A stretch of 64,000 nt of DNA from CAZKWG01 sp964615375 (GTDB lineage: Bacteria; Myxococcota_A; UBA796; CAZKWG01), in assembly GCA_964615375.1 (NCBI GenBank), contig CAZTOW010000003.1:248001-312000 (forward strand), in the 5' to 3' direction. The notes under the pieces were generated by a model. It was not told the origin of the DNA. It saw only the letters and a program-made list of their open reading frames with translations, and searched no databases. Positions 38,660 through 47,540 of the stretch are shown in pieces. How positions within the stretch are numbered: position 1 is the first letter of the stretch; the number at the start of each line of letters is the position of its first letter. Both the position numbers and the translations under genes were made by a program.

Positions 38660-39688
38660 ATGGTGCGAGTATGGTTCGTGCCGCTGGCGCTCGTCGCCTG
38701 CGGTGAGGGGAAGGATCCGTCTTCGGGCTCGGACACGGGGCAGCCCGAGATCCGACAGGGAGACGACTCGGCCGAGGAGACGGGCGGCGGGGAGACCGAC
38801 GGGACCGACACCGGGGCCGACGAGACCGGCGACGAGACCGGCGGCGAGGAGACCGGGGGTGCCGAGACCGGCGGGGGCGAGGAGACCGGCGGCGAGGAGA
38901 CCGGCGGCGAGGAGACCGCCGCGCTCGGGGACTACCCGGAGAGCTCGCGCTGCATCGAGGACACCGACGAGCTCGGCTTCTGCGAGCACGGCGTCTACGC
39001 CGATGACTGGGACGGCGCCGTGCGCTACGAGTGGGCGCCGACCGGCTCCGGCGCCAGCTCCGCGATCTGGGCGGTCGAGGGTGACGACCGGACCCTCATC
39101 AGCGGCGTGAGCACCGGCAGCTACTGGCACGTCCCGGGCGGGCTGACGGTGATGCCGGACGGGGACCTGGTGCTGGCGGGGATCACGCTGCCCTACGCCA
39201 CGCTCACCGTCGGCGACACCACGGTCAGCCTGGGCAGCGACTACGTGCGCTTCCTCGCGCGCGTCTCGCCCGAGGGCGAGCTGCGCTGGGTCACCACCTT
39301 CATCGGCATGTCCAGCGAGTCGGTGTCGGTCGTGGCGCGGCGGGACGGGACCGCGCTGGTCTCCGGCTTCCTCTGGGAGAGCACGGAATTCGGCGACACC
39401 ACCCTCAGCACCACCATGTTCTTCGATCTCACCTTCGTCGCCGCGCTGGACGAAGACGGCGAGTGGCTCTGGGCCACCGCCCCCACCATCCCGTCCGGCA
39501 GCTATCCGCGGGTGTACTTCGAGGATCTGCGCATGACGGGCGACGACGAGGCCGAGGTGGACATCCGCTACACGAGCTCTATCTCCACCACCGCCGGGAC
39601 CGCCACCTGCTCCGGCTCGACGGCGGGCTGCGCGGCGACGGCGACGGTCTCGGCGGACGGGGAGTGGCTCTCGCTGGAGGATCGGTAG
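38660..39688 (+). CDS. lipoprotein with Glu-Thr-Gly-rich stalk and SBBP-like propeller
   Basis: A 342-residue lipoprotein (LVAC). A low-complexity stalk of EETGG-type repeats (about residues 40-88) is followed by a beta-rich domain with the pattern GGLTVMPDGDLVLAG, YVRFLARVSPEGELRWVTTF and FVAALDEDGEWLWA. That pattern matches SBBP-type beta-propeller proteins common in myxobacteria. ATG 38660 has GGAG upstream and gives the signal peptide. The function is unknown. The final blade looks short. Confidence 0.75.
   Translation: MVRVWFVPLALVACGEGKDPSSGSDTGQPEIRQGDDSAEETGGGETDGTDTGADETGDETGGEETGGAETGGGEETGGEETGGEETAALGDYPESSRCIEDTDELGFCEHGVYADDWDGAVRYEWAPTGSGASSAIWAVEGDDRTLISGVSTGSYWHVPGGLTVMPDGDLVLAGITLPYATLTVGDTTVSLGSDYVRFLARVSPEGELRWVTTFIGMSSESVSVVARRDGTALVSGFLWESTEFGDTTLSTTMFFDLTFVAALDEDGEWLWATAPTIPSGSYPRVYFEDLRMTGDDEAEVDIRYTSSISTTAGTATCSGSTAGCAATATVSADGEWLSLEDR
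38780..38925 (+). repeat. simple-sequence repeat encoding ETGG stalk
   Basis: Imperfect repeats of GAGGAGACCGGCGGC and close variants encode the EETGG stalk. The repeat number is likely to vary between strains by slippage. Confidence 0.8.
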
Positions 39689-39769
39689 GCGCTCAGCCCG
39701 CCGCCGCCCACCCGCAGGTCCACCTCGTAGAGCGTGCACGCGATGGCGCGCGGCTGATGAGCCCCGCCC

Positions 39770-39880
39770 GCTCCACGACCCCGGCGAAGACGCGCTCCGA
39801 CCTGACGCAGCGCTCCTCGTCGGGCCGCCCGAAGGACATGCAGGAGCAGGCCGCCGCCGGTCGGGCGAGCAGGGCGAGGG
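39770..39880 (-). pseudogene. duplicated N-terminal fragment of the CSC-domain membrane protein
   Basis: This 111-base stretch is a diverged copy of 41176-41286. On the minus strand it still reads LALLARPAAACSC, then RPDEERC and SERVFAGVVE, nearly the same as the N-terminus of the gene at 40247-41305. Similarity stops abruptly on both sides. The intact gene's start codon and everything after VVE are absent, so it is a non-functional partial duplication. Confidence 0.8.
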
Positions 39881-39990
39881 GTGGGCCAGCCTCGGGTGGT
39901 AGAGGCGGTGTCGCTCTGAGCTACGAGGGAGTGAGCCGCCACATGGCAGCTATCCCGAGGGCTGGCAGATCACGCCAAGGATGCTCCCTG

Positions 39991-40143
39991 TCACTCAGGC
40001 AACAAGAGCGCCTCGCGATCGACCAGCACCCGGCGCGTGGCCTCGAGCAGGTAGGCCTGGGCATCGACATTGATGAGGCGGCAGGAGACGCTGAGGCTGT
40101 AGAAGAGGGCCGCCATCTGGGCGCCTGCCTCCGACCTCGCGCC
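39991..40143 (-). mobile_element. IS66-type transposase C-terminal remnant
   Basis: Fifty codons ending at a stop read AGAQMAALFYSLSVSCRLIN, then VDAQAYLLEATRRVL. This matches the C-terminal domain of IS66 TnpC transposases (A..LYSLV.SC...GVDP.AYL.DVL). Everything upstream of it is gone, and no inverted repeats are seen. It is a dead fragment next to the partial duplication at 39770, marking an old rearrangement. Confidence 0.7.
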
Positions 40144-40246
40144 CGGATCGGACACGATCCCTCTCGACACCGATCGTTCAGGTGTCGACGACACCCTGTC
40201 AGGGGGAGCCCCTCGGGCGCCTGGGAGGTCGGTCGAGTAGAGCGCC

Positions 40247-41305
40247 TCACCGATACGTCGCCGGGTACCGCTCCACCTCCGGCCCCCAGGGCCCTCCGCT
40301 GACCATGAAGCGCTGGTCCCCCGCCGGGAACACCGCGCGCAGGAAGCCGGTCCCGTAGAGGTTGATGACCTCGATCTTCGCCATCCCGGCGTCCGTACAC
40401 GCCGGGACGCGGTCGCCCGCCTGGACGCCCTCACGCCTCAGGAGCTGGTGCGCGCGCTCCACCGAGCAGGCGATCTCGTCTTCGTCCGGCCAGGGATCGT
40501 GGAGCGAGGTTCTTGTGACCAGCAGCGGGACGCAGCCCAGGATCATCGCCGCCAGCAGCCCCGCTCGGCGCAGGCCCCGCCGGTCGAGCTGTCCCCACAC
40601 CCCGGCCAGCAGCGCGGCGCCGAGGCCCAGGAGCAGCGGCCAGGTGGTGCCCGCGGGCCAGAGCTCGAAGGGGCGGTCCCAGCGCCGGAACGCGAGCGAG
40701 ACCAGACTCAGGAGCACCGCCGCCCCCCCCAGCGCGGGCGAGACCAGGGCCAGCCGGAGCCGCAGCCCGAGGCGCCGCAGCCCGGACCCCAGCCCCGCGC
40801 CCAGCGTCGCCAGCATGAGCGCCGCGCCCACGGTGATCGCCCGCCCCCAGCGTCGCGGCATCCGGTCCCCGCCGGGCGGCGGATCTTCCCACGGTCCCAG
40901 CGATCGCTCCACGTCCGTGACGCCCGAGCTCAGGAGGGGCTGGCTGCAGAAGCCCCAGGGCACCGGCCCCTCGCCGTCGTCGCAGACCAGGAAGCGCGTG
41001 TCGGGAGGGGTGGGCAGCCCGCAGTCCCCCCCGCCCATGCCCGTCTCGATGAGGAGGGTGCGCGGGACCTCTCCTCGCCAGACGCGGTCCACGCGCAGGA
41101 GGACGTGGACGTCGCCCGACCAGAAGGGGCGGAGGAGCTGCTCGGGCGCGTCCAGCGCGAGCGGCCAGTCCGTCTGCTCCACGACCCCGGCGAAGACGCG
41201 CTCCGATCCGGCACAGCTCTCCTCGTCGGGCCAGCCGATCCCCGCGCAGGAGCAGGCCGCCGCCGGTCGGGCGAGCAGGGCGAGGGCGAGCAGCGGCGCG
41301 CTCAT
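40247..41305 (-). CDS. membrane protein with N-terminal CSC (TIMP-like) exported domain
   Basis: A 352-residue protein. The signal peptide ends before a Cys-rich segment ACSCAG...SERVFAGVV, the start pattern of TIMP/NTR-like OB-fold domains in bacteria, with later VDRVWRGEVPRTLLIET and conserved cysteines. About four transmembrane helices follow (roughly residues 155-270), then a short soluble tail. Such proteins have no established function. ATG 41305 is chosen because it gives the signal peptide; the frame runs open far upstream but is not coding there. Its N-terminus is duplicated at 39770-39880. Confidence 0.72.
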   Translation of the reverse strand: MSAPLLALALLARPAAACSCAGIGWPDEESCAGSERVFAGVVEQTDWPLALDAPEQLLRPFWSGDVHVLLRVDRVWRGEVPRTLLIETGMGGGDCGLPTPPDTRFLVCDDGEGPVPWGFCSQPLLSSGVTDVERSLGPWEDPPPGGDRMPRRWGRAITVGAALMLATLGAGLGSGLRRLGLRLRLALVSPALGGAAVLLSLVSLAFRRWDRPFELWPAGTTWPLLLGLGAALLAGVWGQLDRRGLRRAGLLAAMILGCVPLLVTRTSLHDPWPDEDEIACSVERAHQLLRREGVQAGDRVPACTDAGMAKIEVINLYGTGFLRAVFPAGDQRFMVSGGPWGPEVERYPATYR

Positions 41306-41453
41306 CCCCCACCGGACCACCCCGGGGGCGCGCGGTTCCCGACCGCCGTCACAATTCGGATCAATTCGACCTCGCCCTCCCCCGCTACAGGCTGGCCGCC
41401 TGAGGGTGGGCTCGCCCGCCCGGGATTCCACACCTGCACACGAGGTCGAGATC

Positions 41454-41906
41454 ATGAAGAACGTCTCCTGGTGGATTCTGCCGCTGTCCTGCGCCCTGAT
41501 GACCGCCTGCTCCGAGAAGCAGGGCGACTGCCCGGACGGCTTCGCCCGCGACAACGACGGCAACTGTGTGGAGCTCTCTGGCGAGGGCGAGGGCGAGGGC
41601 GAGGGCGAGGGCGAGGGCAACAACAACAACGGCGGCGAGGGCGAGGGCGAGAACAACGGCGGTGAGGGCGAGGGCGAGGGCGAGAGCGGGGCCGGCGTCG
41701 GCGACGTCTGCTTCTCCCAGGACGACTGCCAGAGCGGCCTCCTCTGCGTCGTGGAGAACAGCAGCGACGACCAGGGCATCTGCACGGAGACCTGCGACTC
41801 CTGGGCGGACTGCAGCGAGGCCTTCTGGGAGTGCTGCGACATCAACAACGGCACCACGGCGTGCATCCCCGACAACTGGCTGACGGGCGAGGAGGAGTGT
41901 AACTGA
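41454..41906 (+). CDS. small Cys-rich lipoprotein with Gly-Glu linker
   Basis: A 150-residue lipoprotein (LMTAC). A short Cys pair region (GDCPDGFARDNDGNCVE) is followed by a GEGEGE/NNNN low-complexity linker. The C-terminal domain has about nine cysteines (CFSQDDCQSGLLC, CTETCDSWADC, ECCD). The cysteine spacing resembles Dickkopf/EGF-like disulfide knots seen in myxobacterial surface proteins. It ends five bases before the regulatory gene at 41912, so they may be co-transcribed. Function unknown. Confidence 0.75.
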   Translation: MKNVSWWILPLSCALMTACSEKQGDCPDGFARDNDGNCVELSGEGEGEGEGEGEGNNNNGGEGEGENNGGEGEGEGESGAGVGDVCFSQDDCQSGLLCVVENSSDDQGICTETCDSWADCSEAFWECCDINNGTTACIPDNWLTGEEECN

Positions 41907-41911
41907 GCGCC

Positions 41912-44626
41912 ATGTCCCCCCGCGTCCTCCAGCTCAGCGCCTGCACCGTGGACCTCGAGCGCGGCGAGGTCCACCGCGCCGGCGCCCTCATCGCGCTCAC
42001 CGAGCTCGAGCGCGCCCTGCTCCGCCACCTGGCCGAGCGCCCCGACGAGGTCATCACCCGCGAGGCGCTGCTCTCCCAGGTCTGGGGCTGGCATGCGGGC
42101 GCCGAGACCCGGGCGGTGGACGTGGCCGTGCGCCGCCTGCGCGAGAAGCTCGGTGAGCCCGGCCGCGGCGGCCACCTGCGCACCGTCCACGGCGCGGGCT
42201 ACCGCTGGAGCCCTCCCCCCGTGCTCCGCCTCGCGCCGCCCCCCGGGCTCCCGCTGCCCGAGGATCGCTTCTTCGGGCGCCAGACTGAGCTCGAGCGCGC
42301 CGATCTCACGCTCCGGTCCGAGCGCGCCCTGGTCCTGCTCGGGCCGCCGGGCGTGGGGAAGACGCGGACGGCCCTGGCCTTCGGGGCCGGGCGCGGCGAG
42401 GAGTACCGGGCGGCGGGCGGGGTCTGGTGGGTGCCGCTGCGCGCGGTGGGGAGCGCCGCCGAGCTGGTGGCGGCGGTGGCCGGTCGGCTCACGATCCCGC
42501 TCGGGGTCGGGGACGCCGTGGAGCGCGTGGGCGCGGCGCTGGCGGCGCGCGGCCCGCTGCTGCTGATCCTGGACAACCTGGACGCCGTCGCCGAGGACGC
42601 CGCCCCGGTGCTGCTGACCTGGACGACCCAGGCCCCCAGCCTGCGCCTGCTCGGCACCAGCCAGCGCCCGCTGCCCGGCCTGCGCCACCTCGCGCTCGGC
42701 ACCCTGCCCGAGCCCGACGCCGTCGCGCTCTTCCTGGCCCGGGCGCGGGCGGCGCGCCCCGACTTCCCCGCCGAGCTCGCCCCCGCTCTGGTGGCGACCC
42801 TGGACCACCACCCGCTCTCGCTGGAGCTGGTGGCGGGCTGGGCGCGGCTGCTGGAGCCCGAGGCGCTGCTGGCGCGGGCGACACGGGCGGCGCGCGGGGG
42901 CGGGCTGGAGGAGGCCCTGGCCCGATCCTGGGCCCTGCTGCGGCCGGAGGAGGCGCTGGCGCTCACGGCGCTGAGCGTGTTCCGCGGCGAGTTCTCGGCG
43001 GAGGCGGCCGAGGCCGTGCTGGGCGAGGAGGCGGGCGCGCTCGGGCTGCTGGACGCGCTCACCCGCGCCTCTCTGCTCACGGTGCTCGGCGGGCGGGCGC
43101 GGCTCCTGGAGGTGGTGCGGCAGCGCGGCGAGGCCCTGCTCCCCGCCACCGGCCGCGAGGCCCTCTACCGCCAGCGCCACGCCGCCTGGCTCTGCGCCCG
43201 CGTCGCGCCCCTGGCCGAGCGCCAGCTCCGAAGCCCCGATCTTGCGACCCGCGAGGCCCTCGCCTTGGAGCAGGACAACCTCCTGGCCGCCCTGCACCCG
43301 CTCGTGCCCGCGCCCCTGCGCGCGCCCATCGCGTGTGCGCTGGCCGACATCCTCGAGGCCCTGGGCCAGGAGCCCCGGGCGCTGGCCACCCTGGACGGCC
43401 TCGCCGACGCGGCGCTCCCGCGGGAGGCCCGGCGGGCGGTGCTGGCCCGGAGCGCCCTCTTGCGGGCGCGGATCGGCGAGATCGCGGCGGGGGAGCGCGC
43501 GGTGGACGCCCTGCTAGACCTGGACGATCCGCTGGCCCTCGCCCTGGCCCGCTACGCGCGCACCCTGCTGCTCAGCAAGCAGGGGCGGCTCCGCGAGGGC
43601 GTCGTGGAGGCCGAGGCCACGGCGGAGGCGGCGGAGGCGGCGGGGGAGGCCCGGCTTCGGGGGCTCGCGCTTCTGGAGCGGGCCGTGCTGGCGTCCACGC
43701 TGGGCGACATCGAGGGGGCGGTCGCCTGGTATCAGCGGGCGCGCGAGGCGCTGCAGGCGGTGGGGGACCTGCGCGCCCTGGCCCGCGCGCTGTGCAACCT
43801 GGGGCTGATCCACGGGCTGCTGGGGCGGCAGGAGGCGGAGACCACCCTGCTGGAGCAGGCGCTCGGGCTGCTCCAGGACCGCGGTCTGCCCAAGGATCTG
43901 GCGAACGTGGAGCTGGTCCTGGCCGCCAGCCTGCTGGAGCAGGGATCGAACGCGCGGGCGGGGCAGATCGTCGAGCTGGCCGGGAGGCGCGTCGCCGCCC
44001 TGGGCGACCCCTTCTCGCACCTGCGCTACCGGCTGGTGGCCGGCGAGATCGCGCGGGACGCCGGGCGCTTCGTCGAGGCCGAGACCCAGCTCCTCGCCGG
44101 GCTGCGCGAGGCCGAGCGCATGGCCCACCACCACTACCGCGCCGCCCTGCTCCGGGCCCTGGGCGAGCTCTACGATCTGTCCGGCCAGACCGAGCGCGCC
44201 ATCGGGGTCTACGAGCGCGCGCTCGAGGCCAGCGGGGAGGGCCGCAACCCGATGGCCCACGCCCAGGTGCGCGGCCTCCTGGCCTGCGTGGCGGCGGACG
44301 GCGGGGCGATCCCGGTCGCCGAGCGCGCGCTCTCCGCGCTGCCCGAGGATCTGGACGAGCGGGAGCTGCGCCTCGCCCACCTGGACCTCGCCCGCGCCCG
44401 CGCCGCGCCCGAGGACGCCCCCCGCCACCGCGCCGCCGCCGCCGAGCGCCTGCGCCTCGCCCGCCGCGGAGGGCCCGGCCTGCGCTTCACCGTCGCCAAC
44501 TCCGAGCGCCTGCGCAGCGCGATCCGGCTCCTGGAGTCGCGCCTGCGCTCCGACGGGGCCCTGCTGCGCTTGTTGGAGCCCTGGGTGGTGGCGCGGGCGG
44601 TGGCGGCGTTGGGGCGGGAGGGTTGA
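41912..44626 (+). CDS. wHTH-ATPase-TPR regulator (SARP/AfsR-like)
   Basis: A 904-residue transcriptional regulator. The N-terminal OmpR/PhoB-type winged helix (residues 1-100) ends with HLRTVHGAGYRW. An NB-ARC-like STAND ATPase follows: Walker A is LLGPPGVGKTR (about residue 145) and Walker B is LLLILDNLD. The C-terminal 450 residues are tetratricopeptide-like helical repeats (AIGVYERALEASGEG). This is the AfsR/LuxR-like STAND layout, where ATP and a signal on the TPR part control DNA binding. Targets are unknown. It follows the small lipoprotein by five bases. Confidence 0.88.
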   Translation: MSPRVLQLSACTVDLERGEVHRAGALIALTELERALLRHLAERPDEVITREALLSQVWGWHAGAETRAVDVAVRRLREKLGEPGRGGHLRTVHGAGYRWSPPPVLRLAPPPGLPLPEDRFFGRQTELERADLTLRSERALVLLGPPGVGKTRTALAFGAGRGEEYRAAGGVWWVPLRAVGSAAELVAAVAGRLTIPLGVGDAVERVGAALAARGPLLLILDNLDAVAEDAAPVLLTWTTQAPSLRLLGTSQRPLPGLRHLALGTLPEPDAVALFLARARAARPDFPAELAPALVATLDHHPLSLELVAGWARLLEPEALLARATRAARGGGLEEALARSWALLRPEEALALTALSVFRGEFSAEAAEAVLGEEAGALGLLDALTRASLLTVLGGRARLLEVVRQRGEALLPATGREALYRQRHAAWLCARVAPLAERQLRSPDLATREALALEQDNLLAALHPLVPAPLRAPIACALADILEALGQEPRALATLDGLADAALPREARRAVLARSALLRARIGEIAAGERAVDALLDLDDPLALALARYARTLLLSKQGRLREGVVEAEATAEAAEAAGEARLRGLALLERAVLASTLGDIEGAVAWYQRAREALQAVGDLRALARALCNLGLIHGLLGRQEAETTLLEQALGLLQDRGLPKDLANVELVLAASLLEQGSNARAGQIVELAGRRVAALGDPFSHLRYRLVAGEIARDAGRFVEAETQLLAGLREAERMAHHHYRAALLRALGELYDLSGQTERAIGVYERALEASGEGRNPMAHAQVRGLLACVAADGGAIPVAERALSALPEDLDERELRLAHLDLARARAAPEDAPRHRAAAAERLRLARRGGPGLRFTVANSERLRSAIRLLESRLRSDGALLRLLEPWVVARAVAALGREG

Positions 44627-44661
44627 CCGCGGGCGGTCAGGGCGGCGTTCGCCCTTCGGTC

Positions 44662-45084
44662 TCAACCAGCCCCAGACGGGGACGGCCGCCCTTCGAACCA
44701 GTCTTCGACCGCGAGCCCCGCCACCCTGCCGAATTCCCGCACGTTCCGGGTCACCAGCGTCGCCTGATTCGCCAGCGCCACGCCGGCGATCAACGTGTCC
44801 ATCGGCCCGATGGGCGTGCCGGAGGCCTCCAGCGCGGCGCGGATCCGGGCGGCGGCCCTCGCCTCGGCCAGGCCGAAGGGGACCACCGTCACCAGCTCCA
44901 GCACCCGATCGAGCTGGGCTCGGCGGCGGCCGGGATCGCTGGACTTCGCGAGGCCCACCTCGAGCTCATAGAGCACGAGGGTCGGGATCGCGATCTCGGC
45001 GGGCGGCGTCGCGAGCAGCCTCGCGCCGACCGCTCCTTCGCCTTTGAAGAAGTAGATCAGGCTGTTGGTGTCGAGCGCGTACAT
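44662..45084 (-). CDS. vapC: VapC-family PIN-domain toxin
   Basis: A 140-residue PIN-domain ribonuclease. The first acidic residue is in MYALDTNSLIYFF (Asp4/5), Glu follows in LVLYELEVGLAKS, and the C-terminal pair is PMDTLIAGVAL with LVTRNVREF. These give the four-acid metal site of VapC toxins, which cleave tRNA or rRNA. The ATG shares one base with the antitoxin stop (TGATG). All catalytic residues appear intact. Confidence 0.9.
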   Translation of the reverse strand: MYALDTNSLIYFFKGEGAVGARLLATPPAEIAIPTLVLYELEVGLAKSSDPGRRRAQLDRVLELVTVVPFGLAEARAAARIRAALEASGTPIGPMDTLIAGVALANQATLVTRNVREFGRVAGLAVEDWFEGRPSPSGAG

Positions 45085-45314
45085 CACAGCGCCTCGCGCG
45101 GCGTGTCCTCGGCCTGCGCCGCGCGGAGCTCCTCGGCCGTCGGCAGATCGCGCCAGGCCCCGGCCAGCGCGGCCACGTCGTCTGGCCACTCGGTGCGGGT
45201 CCGCTCCCGAACCAGCCGCGCGAGCCAGGCGCTCACCGAGAGGCCCGCCGCATCGGCGGCAGCGCGGGTTCGCGCGAGCAGGAGGTCGTCGAGGTAGATG
45301 GTCACCTGGCCCAT
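45084..45314 (-). CDS. vapB: VapB-type ribbon-helix-helix antitoxin
   Basis: A 76-residue antitoxin. The N-terminal ribbon-helix-helix reads GQVTIYLDDLLLARTRAAA with SVSAWLARLVRER, a CopG-like DNA-binding fold. The acidic C-terminal tail (DVAALAGAWRDLPTAEELR) should wrap around the toxin. It is translationally coupled to vapC. A palindromic operator lies seven bases upstream of its start, overlapping the predicted transcription start, so autorepression is expected. Confidence 0.88.
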   Translation of the reverse strand: MGQVTIYLDDLLLARTRAAADAAGLSVSAWLARLVRERTRTEWPDDVAALAGAWRDLPTAEELRAAQAEDTPREAL

Positions 45315-45320
45315 GGAGGC

Positions 45321-45365
45321 TCCACGTATATGTGGACTTATACTCTATCTGCCGCTCACTCACAA
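45321..45365 (-). promoter_or_regulatory. vapBC promoter and operator
   Basis: On the minus strand TTGTGA (45360-45365) and TATAAG (45337-45342) are 17 bases apart. TCCACGTATATGTGGA (45321-45336) is a near-perfect palindrome directly downstream, over the likely start of transcription. It is a good candidate VapB site. Confidence 0.7.
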
Positions 45366-45544
45366 GCGGGCAGCCCCGAGTCGGCGTCGCCGTCGGTGCA
45401 CACGGGCTCGCGGTCCTGCACGCGGCGTTTGAGTGGTGTCAGGTCAGCCACCTCAGGTCCGGCGCGCTGTCGCGACCCGGGGCACACGATACGCTCCCGT
45501 CGCCCTCTCCCAGCCTCGCCCCCCGTACCCGCAGGAGACCCGCG

Positions 45545-46747
45545 TTGAGCACCCCCCCGGCCCATCGGCTGCTGCGCCATCGAGGCTCGCACGACGCGGG
45601 CAAGGTGGGCATGGTCGAGCTGTTCTTCGATCTGGTGTTCGTGTTCGCCGTCACCCAGCTCTCCCATGGGCTGCTGGGGGCCCTCACCCCGCTGGGCGCG
45701 CTCCGCATGTCGATGCTGCTGCTCTCGGTCTGGGGCGCGTGGATGGCCACCTCCTGGGTCACGAACTGGCTCGATCCCGAGCGGATCCCCGTCCGGCTCC
45801 TGCTGTTCGCCTTGATGGGCGCCGGGCTGGTGCTGGGGGCCGCCATCCCCGAGGCCTTCGGGACCAGCGGTCTGGCCTTTGCGCTGGCCTTCCAGCTCAT
45901 GCAGCTCGGGCGCACGCTGTTCATGGTCGGGGTGCTGCGGCACGGGCCGCAGAGGCGGCTGCGCAACTTCCAGCGCGTCCTGGTGTGGTACCTCGTTGAG
46001 ACCCCGCTCTGGATACTCGGTGGACTGGCCGACCCGCAGGATCGCGCGCTGCTCTGGGCCGCGGCCATCGGCATGCAGCTCGTCGGCCCCTGGGTCTACT
46101 ACTGGGTGCCCGGCCTGGGGCGGTCGAGCACGGCGGACTGGGACGTGGACGGCGCGCACATGGCCGAGCGCTGCGCCCTGTTCGTCATCATCGCGCTGGG
46201 CGAGTCGCTGCTCATCACGGGCGCCACCTTCTCCGAGCTGTCCCCGAGCCCGCCGACCATCGGGGCCTTCGTCGCGGCCTTCCTCGGCGCCGTCGCGATG
46301 TGGTGGATCTACTTTCATGCCGGCGCCGAGCACGGCAGCCGCCGCATCGCGACCTCGGACGACCCAGGGCGGACCGCGCGGATCGCGTATACCTACCTGC
46401 ACATCCCCCTGGTGGCCGGCATCATCGTGAGCGCCGCGGGCAACGAGCTCATGCTCCTGCACCCCGAGGCCGCCCACGCCGCGGAGGCCGCCGTCGTGCT
46501 GGGGGGCCCGGCGCTCTTCCTCCTCGGCGTCGCCTCCTTCAAGTGGGTCAACTACGACCGGCGTAACCCGCCGCTCTCGCACCTCATCGGGCTCCTGTTG
46601 CTCGGGGGGCTGGCTGGGGCCGCGGCCAGGGTGGCGCTCTCGCCGGGTCAGCTCGGCCTGGGGGCGGCCCTCGCGCTCCTGGTCGTCGCGCTCTGGGAGT
46701 CCGTGGCGCTCACCCGACCGCCGCGCGCGCCTGCCCCGACCGCCTGA
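45545..46747 (+). CDS. low-temperature-requirement A (LtrA) family membrane protein
   Basis: A 400-residue integral membrane protein of the LtrA family. VELFFDLVFVFAVTQLSH is the N-terminal family signature, and AERCALFVIIALGESLLI is the central one. About ten transmembrane helices are expected. The start is TTG at 45545, supported by AGGAG at correct spacing; no ATG gives the conserved N-terminus. LtrA proteins were named from a cold-sensitive Listeria mutant, but the biochemical role is unknown. It stands alone here. Confidence 0.88.
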   Translation: MSTPPAHRLLRHRGSHDAGKVGMVELFFDLVFVFAVTQLSHGLLGALTPLGALRMSMLLLSVWGAWMATSWVTNWLDPERIPVRLLLFALMGAGLVLGAAIPEAFGTSGLAFALAFQLMQLGRTLFMVGVLRHGPQRRLRNFQRVLVWYLVETPLWILGGLADPQDRALLWAAAIGMQLVGPWVYYWVPGLGRSSTADWDVDGAHMAERCALFVIIALGESLLITGATFSELSPSPPTIGAFVAAFLGAVAMWWIYFHAGAEHGSRRIATSDDPGRTARIAYTYLHIPLVAGIIVSAAGNELMLLHPEAAHAAEAAVVLGGPALFLLGVASFKWVNYDRRNPPLSHLIGLLLLGGLAGAAARVALSPGQLGLGAALALLVVALWESVALTRPPRAPAPTA

Positions 46748-46856
46748 CGCCCGCCCGCCTGACGCCCGCACGAACTGTCGACGCGCGCCTCCTGACAAGG
46801 AGGGCAAGCGGCCCTGGGGCTCTCCGGGGCGCTCCCCCTCACCGAAGGAGACACCC

Positions 46857-47507
46857 ATGTCGATCCGAAGCACCCTCCTCGCCCTGCTCCTCACCGGCTG
46901 TGAGCTCGACGGGTCCGGCTCAGGAGAAGTCGAGGTCGGGATCAGCGGCAGCAGCAGCGCCACCGCGCGCACCATGGACACCGACCTGGGGCTGAGCGCG
47001 GACGCCCAGCTCTTCCTCAACGTCGAGGCCATCCGTGTCCGGCACGAGCCGGCCGAGGAGCTCGAGGCGCCCTGCTCCGACGAGGACGGCGCGTGGGACG
47101 AGGACGACGACGACTTCGAGGACGACGAGGACGGCGGGTGGGAGACCATCCACGAGGGCTTCGTCACGGTGAACCTGTCCGACCCGCTGTCCTCGCACGA
47201 GGACCCCATCGCCATCGCCGAGCTCCCCGAGGGCGACATCCACGAGCTGCGCCTCGTCCTGGACGCCAGCGAGCAGGCCACCCTGGTCTACGCGGACGGG
47301 CAGGAGCTGGCGGTCACCGTGCCCTCCGGCAGCAGCTCGGGCCTGAAGCTCAAGGGCTGCATGCCCGTGCGCGAGGGCCAGGCCACCCTGATCGACGTCG
47401 GCGTCGGGCTGGCCGAGGCGCTGCACGAGACGGGCTCGGGCGAGCTGAAGCTCCAGCCCTCGCTGAAGGTAAGCTGGGCGCTGGTGCCCGACGACGAGGG
47501 GCCCTGA
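46857..47507 (+). CDS. DUF4382-type lipoprotein
   Basis: A 216-residue lipoprotein (LLTGC). After GSGEVEVGISG comes a beta-sandwich with the DUF4382 pattern: LNVEAIRVRHE, VTVNLSDPLS, LPEGDIHELRLVLD, VPSGSSSGLKLKG. A long Asp/Glu-rich loop (about residues 77-98) interrupts it, and only two cysteines remain in the mature chain. GAAGGAG lies upstream of ATG 46857. The family is common on bacterial surfaces and has no known function. Confidence 0.8.
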   Translation: MSIRSTLLALLLTGCELDGSGSGEVEVGISGSSSATARTMDTDLGLSADAQLFLNVEAIRVRHEPAEELEAPCSDEDGAWDEDDDDFEDDEDGGWETIHEGFVTVNLSDPLSSHEDPIAIAELPEGDIHELRLVLDASEQATLVYADGQELAVTVPSGSSSGLKLKGCMPVREGQATLIDVGVGLAEALHETGSGELKLQPSLKVSWALVPDDEGP

Positions 47508-47540
47508 GCCTCGCTGCCCCTCAAGCTGGCGCTGGAGAAG

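Noticed and set aside
40247..43297. 1016-codon minus-strand frame
   Set aside because: Only its last 352 codons are a gene (start 41305, signal peptide). The rest lies antisense to the small lipoprotein and the wHTH-ATPase gene and has no domain.
45356..45420. Minus-strand end reading CTDGDADSGLPACE like a MopE remnant
   Set aside because: Too short, no start or second motif, and it overlaps the vapBC promoter region. Probably chance in Asp-rich composition.
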